A stretch of DNA of 9,412 nt from Rhizobacter sp. Its GTDB lineage: Bacteria; Pseudomonadota; Gammaproteobacteria; Burkholderiales; Burkholderiaceae_C. The stretch lies in the NCBI GenBank assembly GCA_025360945.1, contig JANYBE010000660.1, positions 1-9,412 on the forward strand, written 5' to 3'. The notes under the pieces were generated by a model, which worked only from the letters and a program-made list of their open reading frames with translations, ran no database searches and was not told the DNA's origin. Position numbers and translations under genes: made by a program. This document shows positions 1 through 6,786 of the stretch, in pieces (position 1 is the first letter of the stretch; each line of letters starts with the position of its first letter).

Positions 1-3000
1 TGTCGCCGACCGGCAGCTCCAGCGTGTGTTCCTTGAACCGGTCAAGGCGCGGCCACGGATCGACCTTCAGGAACTCACCGTCGACGCGCAAATGCGTGTG
101 GCCGCGGCCCTTGGCCCATTTTGCGAGGTCGGTGTAGACACCCTTGCGGTTCACGACCAGCGGCGCGAGCAAGCCGACGTGCTGGCCCTTGTGGTCACGC
201 AGCAGTTGCGCCGCGATGCTCTCGGCGCTTTGCGGCTTCACCGGTGAACCGTCGTTGATGCAGTGCTGCAGCCCGAGCTTCACGTAGAGCAGGCGCAGGA
301 AGTGCCAGACCTCGGTGGTGGTCGCGACCGTGCTCTTGCGCCCGCCACGCGAGAGGCGCTGCTCGATCGCGACCGTCGGCGGGATGCCGTAGACCGCGTC
401 GACCTCGGGCCGCCCCGCCGGTTGCACGATGCTGCGCGCGTAGGCGTTCAGCGATTCGAGGTAGCGGCGCTGGCCTTCGTTGAACAGGATGTCGAACGCG
501 AGCGTGCTCTTGCCCGAGCCGGAGACACCGGTGACGACGCTGAACTTGCCGCGCGGGATGCTGACGTCCAGCGACTTCAGGTTGTGCTCGCGCGCGTTGA
601 CGATGCGGATGTTCTCATCGGGCGCGCGGCGCGCCTCGCGTTGCGCGCGGACGAGGTATTGCAGCGGCACGCCTTCTTGCGCCGCATGCCCGTCAAAGCC
701 CATCGCCTTGTCATAGTCCAGCAGCGCCTTACCAGTGTGCGACGTCGGATGGCGTTTGACGTCTTCCGGCGTGCCGGTGCAGACGACCAAGCCGCCGGCA
801 TCGCCGCCTTCCGGGCCGAGGTCGATCAACCAGTCGGCGGCGCGGATCACGTCCAGGTTGTGCTCGATCACGATGATCGAATGGCCCGCGTCCAACAGCT
901 TGCGGAACGAGCGCATGAGCTTCGCGATGTCGTCGAAGTGCAGCCCGGTCGTCGGTTCGTCGAACATGAACAGCGTGCCGCGCTTCGCGACCGGCTGGCG
1001 GCTCGCGGTCTGGCTTTGCGCCGTCTCGGCGAGGAAGCCGGCCAGCTTCAGGCGCTGCGCCTCGCCACCACTGAGCGTGGGCACCGGTTGACCGAGCTTC
1101 ACATACTCGAGGCCGACGTCGACGATCGGTTGGAGCACGCGCAATACTTCGCGGTCGTCGCGGAACAGCTGCACCGCCTCGCTAACCGTGAGCTCAAGAA
1201 CATCGGCCACCGACAGGTCGCGAATCACGTCGCCCGGCAAGCGCCGATCGATCTTCACGTCCAGGATCTCGGCGCGGTAGCGGCGCCCGTCGCAATCCGG
1301 GCAGCGCAGGTATACGTCAGAGAGGAACTGCATCTCGACATGCTCGAAGCCCGAGCCGCCGCAGGTCGCGCAACGGCCGTTGCCCGCGTTGAAGCTGAAC
1401 ATGCCGGGGCCGTAGCCGCGCTGCGCCGCGAGGGGCGCCTGCGCGAACAGCTTGCGGATCTCGTCGAACGCTCCGACGTAGCTGGCAGGGTTGGAGCGCG
1501 CGGTCTTGCCGATCGGCGACTGGTCGACGAAGACCGAGTCGCTCAACCAGTCGGCGCCGAGCAGCCCGTCATGCTCGCCCGGCGTTTCGGTGGCCTTGCC
1601 GAAGTGGCGCTGCAGTGCCGGGTAGAGCACGTCTTGCATCAGTGTGCTTTTGCCCGAGCCGGACACGCCGGTCACGCAGACGAGATGCAGCAAAGGGAAC
1701 TCGACGGTCACGTTCTTCAGGTTATGGTCGCGCGCACCCTCCAAGATCAGCTTCGGCGTCTTCTCGCTCATCAGCCGCTTGATGCCCATCGTGACGTGCT
1801 TGCGTGCGCCAAGGTAAGCGCCAGTGAGAGTGTCGGCCTTGCGGATTGCTTCGGGCGCGCCGTCGAACACGATCTGGCCACCGCGCTCGCCGGGCCCGGG
1901 GCCCATGTCGATCAGCCGGTCGGCCGCGAGCATGACGGCCGGGTCATGCTCGACCACGACCAGCGTGTTGCCCGCATCACGCAGCCGGTGCATCGCCTCG
2001 ATGATGCGGTTCATGTCGCGCGGGTGCAGGCCGATGCTGGGCTCGTCGAGCACGAACATCGTGTTGACCAGCGAGGTGCCGAGGGCAGTCGTCAGGTTGA
2101 TGCGCTGCACCTCGCCGCCGCTGAGCGTGCGGCTCTGGCGATCGAGCGTGAGGTAGCCGATGCCGACATCGCTGAGGTATTTCAATCGCGTGCGGATCTC
2201 GTCCTGCAAGAGCTTCAACGCGTCGTCGAGCATCGTGCTTGGCAGCGTGAGCTGGTCGAAGAATCTGCGGATGCGCTCTATCGGCATCAGCATCAGGTCG
2301 TGCACGGTCAGGCCCGGCAGCGCCTCGAGTTGCGCGCGCGACCATTGCACGCCCAGCGGCAGGAAGCGCTTGGCCGGTGCCATCACCGCGTCGGCATCTT
2401 CTTTCGCACCCAGCCGCCATAGCAAGGCCTCGGTCTTGAGCCGCGCACCGCCGCACACATGGCACGGCGTGTAGCTGCGGTACTTCGACAAGAGCACCCG
2501 GATGTGCATCTTGTAGGCCTTGCTCTCGAGGTACTCGAAGAAGCGCTTGACGCCGTACCACTGCTTGTTCCAGTTGCCCTTCCAGTTCGGCGTGCCGTTG
2601 ATGACCCAGTCTCGCTGCGCCTCGCTGAGCATGTTCCACGCGGTGTCGCGCGGGATGCCGGCCTCGCCGCCGTACTTCAGCAGATCGTCCTGGCAGTCCT
2701 TCCAGGCCGGCGTTTGCATCGGCTTGATCGCACCGCTGCGCAAGGTCTTACGGTGGTCCGGGATCACGAGACCGTAGTCGACGCCAATCACGCGGCCGAA
2801 GCCACGGCAGGTTTCGCACGCGCCGTAGGCCGAGTTGAAGCTGAACAGCGCAGGCTGCGGATCGGCGTAACGGATATCGCTGTCGGGACAATGCAGCCCC
2901 GTCGAGAAGCGCCACAGCTCGGGCTCGCCGTCGTCCTTGAGCACGTAGACGGTCACGCGGCCGCTGCCGCGCTTCAGCGCGGTCTCGATCGCCTCGACCG

Positions 3001-3628
3001 CGCGGACCTTCTCGGTGCCCTGGATGCGAAAACGATCCGCAACCACGTCGAGCATCTTGCGGTCACCGACGACGCGCTCGGCCTGCACGCGCGTGTAGCC
3101 GCTGGCCGACAGCCACTGCTCGACTTCTTCGGTGCTGGTGTTGGCAGGCAGCTCGACCGGGAAGGTGAACACGAGGCGCGGATCGGTTTCGCGCGTGCGT
3201 TGCATCAGCTCGGCGTAAATCGTCTCCGGCGAATCGTGGCGCACGCCTTGCGCAGTCTGCTTGTCGAACAACTGCCCGGCGCGCGCGTACAGCAGCTTCA
3301 GGTGGTCGTTCAGCTCGGTCATCGTGCCAACCGTGCTGCGGCTGCTGCGCACCGGGTTTGTCTGGTCGATCGCGATGGCCGGCGGCACGCCGTCGACGCG
3401 ATCCACAGCGGGCCGGTCCATGCGGTCGAGAAACTGCCGCGCGTAGGCGCTGAAGGTCTCGACGTAGCGCCGCTGCCCTTCCGCGTACAGAGTGTCGAAC
3501 ACCAGGCTCGACTTTCCCGAGCCACTCGGCCCGGTCACGACCGTCATTTCGCCGGTGCGAATGTCCAGATCGAGGTTCTTGAGGTTGTGCTGACGGGCGC
3601 CGCGAATGCGGATCACACCTGAGGACAT
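1..3628 (-). CDS. uvrA: Giant tandem UvrA, excinuclease ABC subunit A (3' end beyond window)
   Basis: This is the damage-recognition ATPase of nucleotide excision repair, which loads UvrB on damaged DNA in the cytoplasm. The frame is open for 1209 codons from ATG at 3628 to the left edge. Copy 1 has Walker A GPSGSGKS (33-40), a degenerate zinc motif CPDS (247-250) then CETC (271-274), CHVC (389-392), LSGGE (502-506) and Walker B with D528-E529. Its second head has GVSGSGKS (654-661), the zinc module CATC (753-756)/CPDC (776-779), LSGGE (852-856) and D890-E891. A normal UvrA of about 940 residues would end near here. Instead a linker (about 935-1003) leads to another N-terminal UvrA module: REHNLKSLDV from 1013, Walker A GVSGSGKS (1034-1041), and a UvrB-contact-like VNRKG (1159-1163). 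UvrA proteins of roughly 1900 residues are known in Burkholderiales and Xanthomonas, so the gene probably continues well past the edge. The start has only a weak purine-rich Shine-Dalgarno. No LexA-type SOS box was seen upstream. Confidence 0.96.
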   Translation of the reverse strand, partial: MSSGVIRIRGARQHNLKNLDLDIRTGEMTVVTGPSGSGKSSLVFDTLYAEGQRRYVETFSAYARQFLDRMDRPAVDRVDGVPPAIAIDQTNPVRSSRSTVGTMTELNDHLKLLYARAGQLFDKQTAQGVRHDSPETIYAELMQRTRETDPRLVFTFPVELPANTSTEEVEQWLSASGYTRVQAERVVGDRKMLDVVADRFRIQGTEKVRAVEAIETALKRGSGRVTVYVLKDDGEPELWRFSTGLHCPDSDIRYADPQPALFSFNSAYGACETCRGFGRVIGVDYGLVIPDHRKTLRSGAIKPMQTPAWKDCQDDLLKYGGEAGIPRDTAWNMLSEAQRDWVINGTPNWKGNWNKQWYGVKRFFEYLESKAYKMHIRVLLSKYRSYTPCHVCGGARLKTEALLWRLGAKEDADAVMAPAKRFLPLGVQWSRAQLEALPGLTVHDLMLMPIERIRRFFDQLTLPSTMLDDALKLLQDEIRTRLKYLSDVGIGYLTLDRQSRTLSGGEVQRINLTTALGTSLVNTMFVLDEPSIGLHPRDMNRIIEAMHRLRDAGNTLVVVEHDPAVMLAADRLIDMGPGPGERGGQIVFDGAPEAIRKADTLTGAYLGARKHVTMGIKRLMSEKTPKLILEGARDHNLKNVTVEFPLLHLVCVTGVSGSGKSTLMQDVLYPALQRHFGKATETPGEHDGLLGADWLSDSVFVDQSPIGKTARSNPASYVGAFDEIRKLFAQAPLAAQRGYGPGMFSFNAGNGRCATCGGSGFEHVEMQFLSDVYLRCPDCDGRRYRAEILDVKIDRRLPGDVIRDLSVADVLELTVSEAVQLFRDDREVLRVLQPIVDVGLEYVKLGQPVPTLSGGEAQRLKLAGFLAETAQSQTASRQPVAKRGTLFMFDEPTTGLHFDDIAKLMRSFRKLLDAGHSIIVIEHNLDVIRAADWLIDLGPEGGDAGGLVVCTGTPEDVKRHPTSHTGKALLDYDKAMGFDGHAAQEGVPLQYLVRAQREARRAPDENIRIVNAREHNLKSLDVSIPRGKFSVVTGVSGSGKSTLAFDILFNEGQRRYLESLNAYARSIVQPAGRPEVDAVYGIPPTVAIEQRLSRGGRKSTVATTTEVWHFLRLLYVKLGLQHCINDGSPVKPQSAESIAAQLLRDHKGQHVGLLAPLVVNRKGVYTDLAKWAKGRGHTHLRVDGEFLKVDPWPRLDRFKEHTLELPVGD

Positions 3629-3759
3629 GGGTGGCTCTCTGACTGCGGAAAAAGCAGCGAAGCGCAAGATTCTAGAGAGCGGTATGCGGTCTTGCCGCGC
3701 TGCGCGCGAATATCCTTGGCGCCCGGTGACCACCTCGATGCAAAATCCCCGGCCCGCGC

Positions 3760-3774
3760 GCTGCTGCGAGCAGC
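3760..3774. repeat. Perfect inverted repeat upstream of SBP-A
   Basis: GCTGCT-GCG-AGCAGC is a perfect 6-base inverted repeat with a 3-base centre, ending 28 bases before the proposed TTG start of SBP-A. It could be an operator or a small hairpin in the 5' leader. Short GC-rich palindromes arise by chance in this composition, so the functional reading is weak. Confidence 0.3.
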
Positions 3775-3790
3775 CAGATCGACGCTTACG

Positions 3791-3796
3791 AAAGGA
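3791..3796 (+). promoter_or_regulatory. Ribosome binding site favouring the TTG start of SBP-A
   Basis: AAAGGA at 3791-3796 sits 6 bases before TTG at 3803. This is normal spacing for a Shine-Dalgarno. The first in-frame ATG of the signal peptide (3815) would be 18 bases away, too far. The far-upstream in-frame ATG at 3692 would bury the signal peptide. Confidence 0.6.
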
Positions 3797-3802
3797 TTCA
3801 AA

Positions 3803-4906
3803 TTGCTGCACAAGATGCTGTTGACGATCCTCTTTCTCATCGGTGTGGCCGGACCCGTGACGGCGCAGATCCGCATCGGCCAGACGGCAGGCTTCACCGG
3901 TGCAGTCGCCTCGACGGTCAAGGAAGCGACCGACGGTGCCAAGCTCTACTTCGACGCGGTGAACGCGCGCGGCGGTATTCACGGCCAGAAGCTCGAGCTG
4001 ATTTCGCTCGACGACCAGTTCGATCCGAAGCTCACGGTCGAGAACGCCAAGAAGCTTATCGGCCAGGGCGTGGTCGCGCTGTTCCTGAATCGCGGCACGC
4101 CGCACACGCAGGCCATCATGCCGCTGCTCGCCGAGGCCAGGATTCCGCTGGTCGCACCCTCGACCGGTGCGATGGTGCTGCACGAGCCGTTGAACCCGTG
4201 GATCTTCAACGTGCGCGCCACCTACCAGCGCGAGGCCGAGCGCACGATCGCGCATCTGAGCCTGGTCAGCGTGCAGCGCATTGCCGTCGTGCAAGTCGAC
4301 GACACCTTCGGTGCCGACGCGGCCGTGGGAATTCTCAAGGGCCTGAGGAACGCGAAGCTCGAACCGGTCGCATACGAAAAATACGACCGCACGAAGCCCG
4401 ACTTCGGACCGATCATGCCCAAGCTCGTGAAGGCCGATCCGCAAGCCGTGATCTTCATCGGCTCGGGCACCGCGGTGATCGACGGCATGAAGGCCCTGCG
4501 CGCCGCGGGCTCGAGCGCGCAGATGGTCACACTATCGAACAACGCATCGGCCGGCTTTGTGAAATCACTTGGCGATATTGCGCACGGCACCGTGGTCAGC
4601 CAGGTGCTACCGTCGGAGCGCTCGATCGGCACGCCGATCGTGAAGGAGGCGACCGAGCTCGCCAAGACCAAGCGCGTCGAGCTGACGCCCGCATCGCTCG
4701 AAGGGTTCGCGGCCGCCAAGGTGCTGGTCGAAGGGCTGCGCCGCGCGGGGCGCGACCCGACGCGGGCTTCATTGAAGGCCGCGCTCGAGACCTTCAACCA
4801 CTTCAATCTCGGTGGCCTCGAGCTGAGCTACAGCCCGACCAGCCACACCGGCCTGGACTATGCCGACCTGTCGATCATCGGCGCGGACGGCAAGTTTAGA
4901 AGGTAG
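3803..4906 (+). CDS. Periplasmic branched-chain-amino-acid-type ABC substrate-binding protein (SBP-A)
   Basis: This is an exported ligand-binding protein of the LivJ-like type (Peripla_BP_6 fold), 367 residues from the TTG start. The signal peptide is residues 1-21: a basic start, the hydrophobic core LLTILFLIGVAG, and likely cleavage at VTA|QI or TAQ|IR. The mature protein opens with IRIGQTAGFTG, the usual first beta strand and ligand loop. It continues with GAKLYFDAVNARGGIHG (45-61), IPLVAPSTGA (114-123), NPWIFNVRATY (131-141), VVQVDDTFG (162-170) and the C-terminal KVLVEGLRRAG (306-316). It is clearly paralogous to SBP-B at 6787-7920, which is encoded on the opposite strand. No permease or ATPase lies next to it on its own strand, so it either uses the neighbouring LivH/LivM or acts alone. 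Its stop codon lies one base from that of the convergent hydrolase gene. The ligand is unknown: amino acids, aromatic acids and other small organic acids all use this family. The alternative ATG start at 3815 gives 363 residues. Confidence 0.9.
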   Translation: MLHKMLLTILFLIGVAGPVTAQIRIGQTAGFTGAVASTVKEATDGAKLYFDAVNARGGIHGQKLELISLDDQFDPKLTVENAKKLIGQGVVALFLNRGTPHTQAIMPLLAEARIPLVAPSTGAMVLHEPLNPWIFNVRATYQREAERTIAHLSLVSVQRIAVVQVDDTFGADAAVGILKGLRNAKLEPVAYEKYDRTKPDFGPIMPKLVKADPQAVIFIGSGTAVIDGMKALRAAGSSAQMVTLSNNASAGFVKSLGDIAHGTVVSQVLPSERSIGTPIVKEATELAKTKRVELTPASLEGFAAAKVLVEGLRRAGRDPTRASLKAALETFNHFNLGGLELSYSPTSHTGLDYADLSIIGADGKFRR

Positions 4907-4907
4907 C

Positions 4908-5879
4908 TCAGCGCCGCGGCCGCGCAGTGAGGAACTCGAAAGTCGCCTCCCAGGTTTGCGGCGAATTCAGAATGCCCAGGTGCGAGGTGCCGAGGATGGG
5001 GTCGAACGCCCCCTGCCCGATCAGGTTCAGTTCCGCGGCTCCCTCCAGGCGCGCACTGTGCGAGAAGTCGGTAGCACGGCCGAATGAGTCCTCGGCCGGC
5101 ACCGGCGCGATCGCGCCGTCCTGGATCGGGAAGTAGACGAAGCTCTTGTCGGCATTGCGAATCACGAGCACGCGCGCCGGGCTCGGCCTGTCGTCGCCGC
5201 GGTTCAGGCGCTTCAGGAACGGCGTGTCGGGCGAGCCGAACTCCTTGCAGACCTCGCTGGCCGGCGTGAAGCCGCCGGCCGCGGGCAGCTGGAAGTAGTT
5301 GAGCGGGTTCGGCGAGCAATTGATGATGCCGTGGTTCGGTCCGTCGATCGCGACGAAGCGCCGCACCTTCTGATCGGCGTCCTCCTGGCGCATCCACTCG
5401 CGCGCGAGTGGCACGCCCAGGCTGTGCGCGACGATGTCGACTTCGTGTGCGCCGGTGTAGGCCAGCACCGCGGCGACGAAGCGGCTCAGGTCCGGCACGT
5501 TGGCCGCGACCGTGTGCGCGATGCGCGAGCGGTTGGTCTGGTCGGTCGCGAGGTTGCACTGATCACCCTGGTAGCCCAGGGCCCAGAGTTCGCTGGTGGC
5601 GTAGCCGCGGTCGGCGAGGTATTGCGCAAAGGCTTGCACGCGGCCGAACGGATTGCAGGCAGTCGGGAACGGCGTGTCGTTGTTGCCGTGCAGGAAGATC
5701 ACCGGCGTGCGCGCGATCGGACCGGCGGCGCCGAAGCCGATCACCGGCTTAGCGAGCGACGTGTCCTCGATCGCCGGGAAGTTGGCCGGGAAGCTGGTGC
5801 CGACGACGCTCTGGGCCTGGGCGCAGGCGAACGCGCCAGCGGTCAGAAGTGTCGAAAGAAGCCGGGGAATGCGGTTCAT
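4908..5879 (-). CDS. Exported alpha/beta hydrolase, lipase/PHB-depolymerase (PhaZ7)-like
   Basis: This is a 323-residue secreted serine hydrolase. Residues 1-23 form a signal peptide with likely cleavage at AQA|QS. The core has PVIFLHGNND (59-68; oxyanion-hole HG), VDIVAHSLGV (147-156; nucleophile Ser153), QDG (acid, probably Asp254) and GTSHLG (His300), giving a full Ser-Asp-His triad. The motifs PVIF-HGN, ADRGY, AYTG and VDIVAHS-GV resemble, from memory, class 2 lipases and the extracellular polyhydroxybutyrate depolymerase PhaZ7 of Paucimonas lemoignei. The mature part has four cysteines (75, 108, 188, 211), which could form two disulfides, as expected for an exported enzyme. Start: ATG at 5879 with a strong AGGAG (5891-5887) 7 bases upstream. 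It follows the cytoplasmic hydrolase by 40 bases and is the last gene of the minus-strand block. The substrate is unproven: lipid ester, polyester or another ester. Hydrolase fold and export are secure; the family name is moderate. Confidence 0.85.
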   Translation of the reverse strand: MNRIPRLLSTLLTAGAFACAQAQSVVGTSFPANFPAIEDTSLAKPVIGFGAAGPIARTPVIFLHGNNDTPFPTACNPFGRVQAFAQYLADRGYATSELWALGYQGDQCNLATDQTNRSRIAHTVAANVPDLSRFVAAVLAYTGAHEVDIVAHSLGVPLAREWMRQEDADQKVRRFVAIDGPNHGIINCSPNPLNYFQLPAAGGFTPASEVCKEFGSPDTPFLKRLNRGDDRPSPARVLVIRNADKSFVYFPIQDGAIAPVPAEDSFGRATDFSHSARLEGAAELNLIGQGAFDPILGTSHLGILNSPQTWEATFEFLTARPRR

Positions 5880-5913
5880 GCGAAGTCTCCTCGTGGTGGG
5901 GTGGCTGGAAGGA

Positions 5914-5927
5914 CCGGCGTCAGCCGG
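5914..5927 (-). repeat. Small hairpin across the stop codon of the cytoplasmic hydrolase
   Basis: CCGGC-GTCA-GCCGG is a 5-base-pair stem with a 4-base loop that spans the TGA stop of the hydrolase gene (5920-5922). It lies just before the leader of the exported hydrolase. There is no T-run after it, so it is not a standard intrinsic terminator. It may be chance. Confidence 0.25.
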
Positions 5928-6756
5928 CGAGAAAGCGTTCGATCAGCGCCCATTGCGCCGGCGTGTTCCGCGCCGGCGCATGGCCGCAGTCCTTGATTTC
6001 AACGACGGCCGCGCACGGGCCGGTGCTGCGCATCTTCTCGGCCACATCGGGTAGCAGCAAATCGGAGGTTTCTCCGCGCAGGCACAGCACTGGGATGTCC
6101 AGGCGATCCCAGTCGTCCCATTGCAGGTATTCGTCAACGTGGTGGGTGAACTGCATCACCATCAGAGGGTCGTAGTGCGGCGTTACGCGGCCGTCGGGCA
6201 GGCGGCGCGCCGAGGTCTCAGTGAGGCGCCGCCACTGGTCGTCGCTAAGCCAGCCAAAAGGTTTGTAGACCGAACGGAAGTACGTATCCAGCTCGCTCAC
6301 CGTTGCAAACGCCTCCGGATTGCCGGCATAGCTGCGGATGCGCGCAATGGCCGCCGCGGCGAGTTCGGGTCCGTTGTCGTTCAGCACCAGCCGGCGAATA
6401 CGGCCGTGCAGGCCGCGTGCCGCCGCGCGGGTGCCAATCGCACCGCCCATCGAGGTGCCGAGCCAGTGAAACTGCGTGATACCGAGCTGATCGACCAGCG
6501 CCACGGCGAGCTGCTCGTAGAATGCGAAGCAATACTCGAGTTCGGGCGCGGGGCTCCACTGGCTCAGGCCGCGACCTATCGTGTCGGGGCAGATCACTCG
6601 GTAGCGCTGCGCCAGGTGCGCGGCAATGTCGTCCATGTCGCGGCAGGTGCGCGCCAGACCATGCCATGCAATCACGGTGTCGGCGTGTTGTGCGCCCCAC
6701 TCGGTGTAGTGGAGTTCGCGTCCCGCACAGCTCAGGTAATGCGACGTGAACGACAT
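5920..6756 (-). CDS. Cytoplasmic alpha/beta-fold hydrolase
   Basis: This is a 278-residue alpha/beta hydrolase without a signal peptide, so probably cytoplasmic. Motifs in order are VIAWHGLAR (28-36; oxyanion-hole HG), CPDTIGRG (56-63), the nucleophile elbow LGTSMGG (99-105; Ser102), the variable cap region around 130-210 with many aromatic residues, the likely acid Asp232 in RGETSD, and the catalytic His259 in DCGHAPA. Length and layout fit the MhpC/lactonase/esterase-like group of Abhydrolase_1 enzymes. The fold does not settle whether it cuts an ester, a lactone, a C-C bond or an amide. It starts 30 bases after the SBP-B stop and ends 40 bases before the exported hydrolase, so the three are probably cotranscribed. 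No clear Shine-Dalgarno precedes ATG 6756, so it may rely on translational coupling with SBP-B. It is not closely related to the exported hydrolase next door: the motifs around the active site differ. Confidence 0.88.
   Translation of the reverse strand: MSFTSHYLSCAGRELHYTEWGAQHADTVIAWHGLARTCRDMDDIAAHLAQRYRVICPDTIGRGLSQWSPAPELEYCFAFYEQLAVALVDQLGITQFHWLGTSMGGAIGTRAAARGLHGRIRRLVLNDNGPELAAAAIARIRSYAGNPEAFATVSELDTYFRSVYKPFGWLSDDQWRRLTETSARRLPDGRVTPHYDPLMVMQFTHHVDEYLQWDDWDRLDIPVLCLRGETSDLLLPDVAEKMRSTGPCAAVVEIKDCGHAPARNTPAQWALIERFLAG
5954..5980 (-). repeat. Perfect 10-base inverted repeat in the 3' end of the hydrolase gene
   Basis: TGCGCCGGCG, a 7-base spacer, then CGCCGGCGCA form a perfect 10-base-pair, almost entirely G/C stem. 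It lies within the codons for the catalytic-His region (HAPARNTPAQ), about 30 bases before the stop. It arises because the Ala-Pro-Ala and Thr-Pro-Ala segments use the same codons. In mRNA it would be a very stable hairpin between the upstream genes and the last gene. No U-tract follows. Confidence 0.5.
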
Positions 6757-6786
6757 GTGGGGATCAATCGCAGTTGGTCACACGGT

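Larger units (their letters stand above)
3629..3802. promoter_or_regulatory. Divergent intergenic region between uvrA and SBP-A
   Basis: This 174-base gap must hold the promoters for uvrA (leftward) and SBP-A (rightward). A -10-like TAGAAT on the minus strand at 3674-3669 lies about 40 bases before the uvrA ATG, but no good -35 pairs with it. On the plus strand, TTGGCG at 3716-3721 is followed after 17 bases by TGCAAA at 3739-3744, a poor -10 match. I found no CTGT-N8-ACAG LexA operator. The assignment as a promoter region rests on gene orientation; the individual boxes are guesses. Confidence 0.4.

Noticed and set aside
263..2422. A 719-codon open frame on the plus strand, and a similar 387-codon one at 2459-3622
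   Set aside because: They lie codon-for-codon opposite uvrA. The protein is rich in Arg, Ala, His and Val with no recognisable motif, as expected from antisense reading of a high-GC gene; the opposite strand carries clear UvrA motifs throughout.
3629..3802. LexA/SOS box upstream of uvrA
   Set aside because: I looked for CTGT-N8-ACAG and close variants. Only a CTG...CAG pair with wrong spacing is present, as part of the GCTGCT/AGCAGC palindrome.
3692..4906. Long 404-codon version of SBP-A
   Set aside because: It would place 37 residues before a clear signal peptide and run through the promoter region.
4908..6756. The two adjacent hydrolases as a tandem duplication
   Set aside because: Beyond the general fold they do not align: nucleophile elbows AHSLG versus GTSMGG, different cap regions, and only one is exported.
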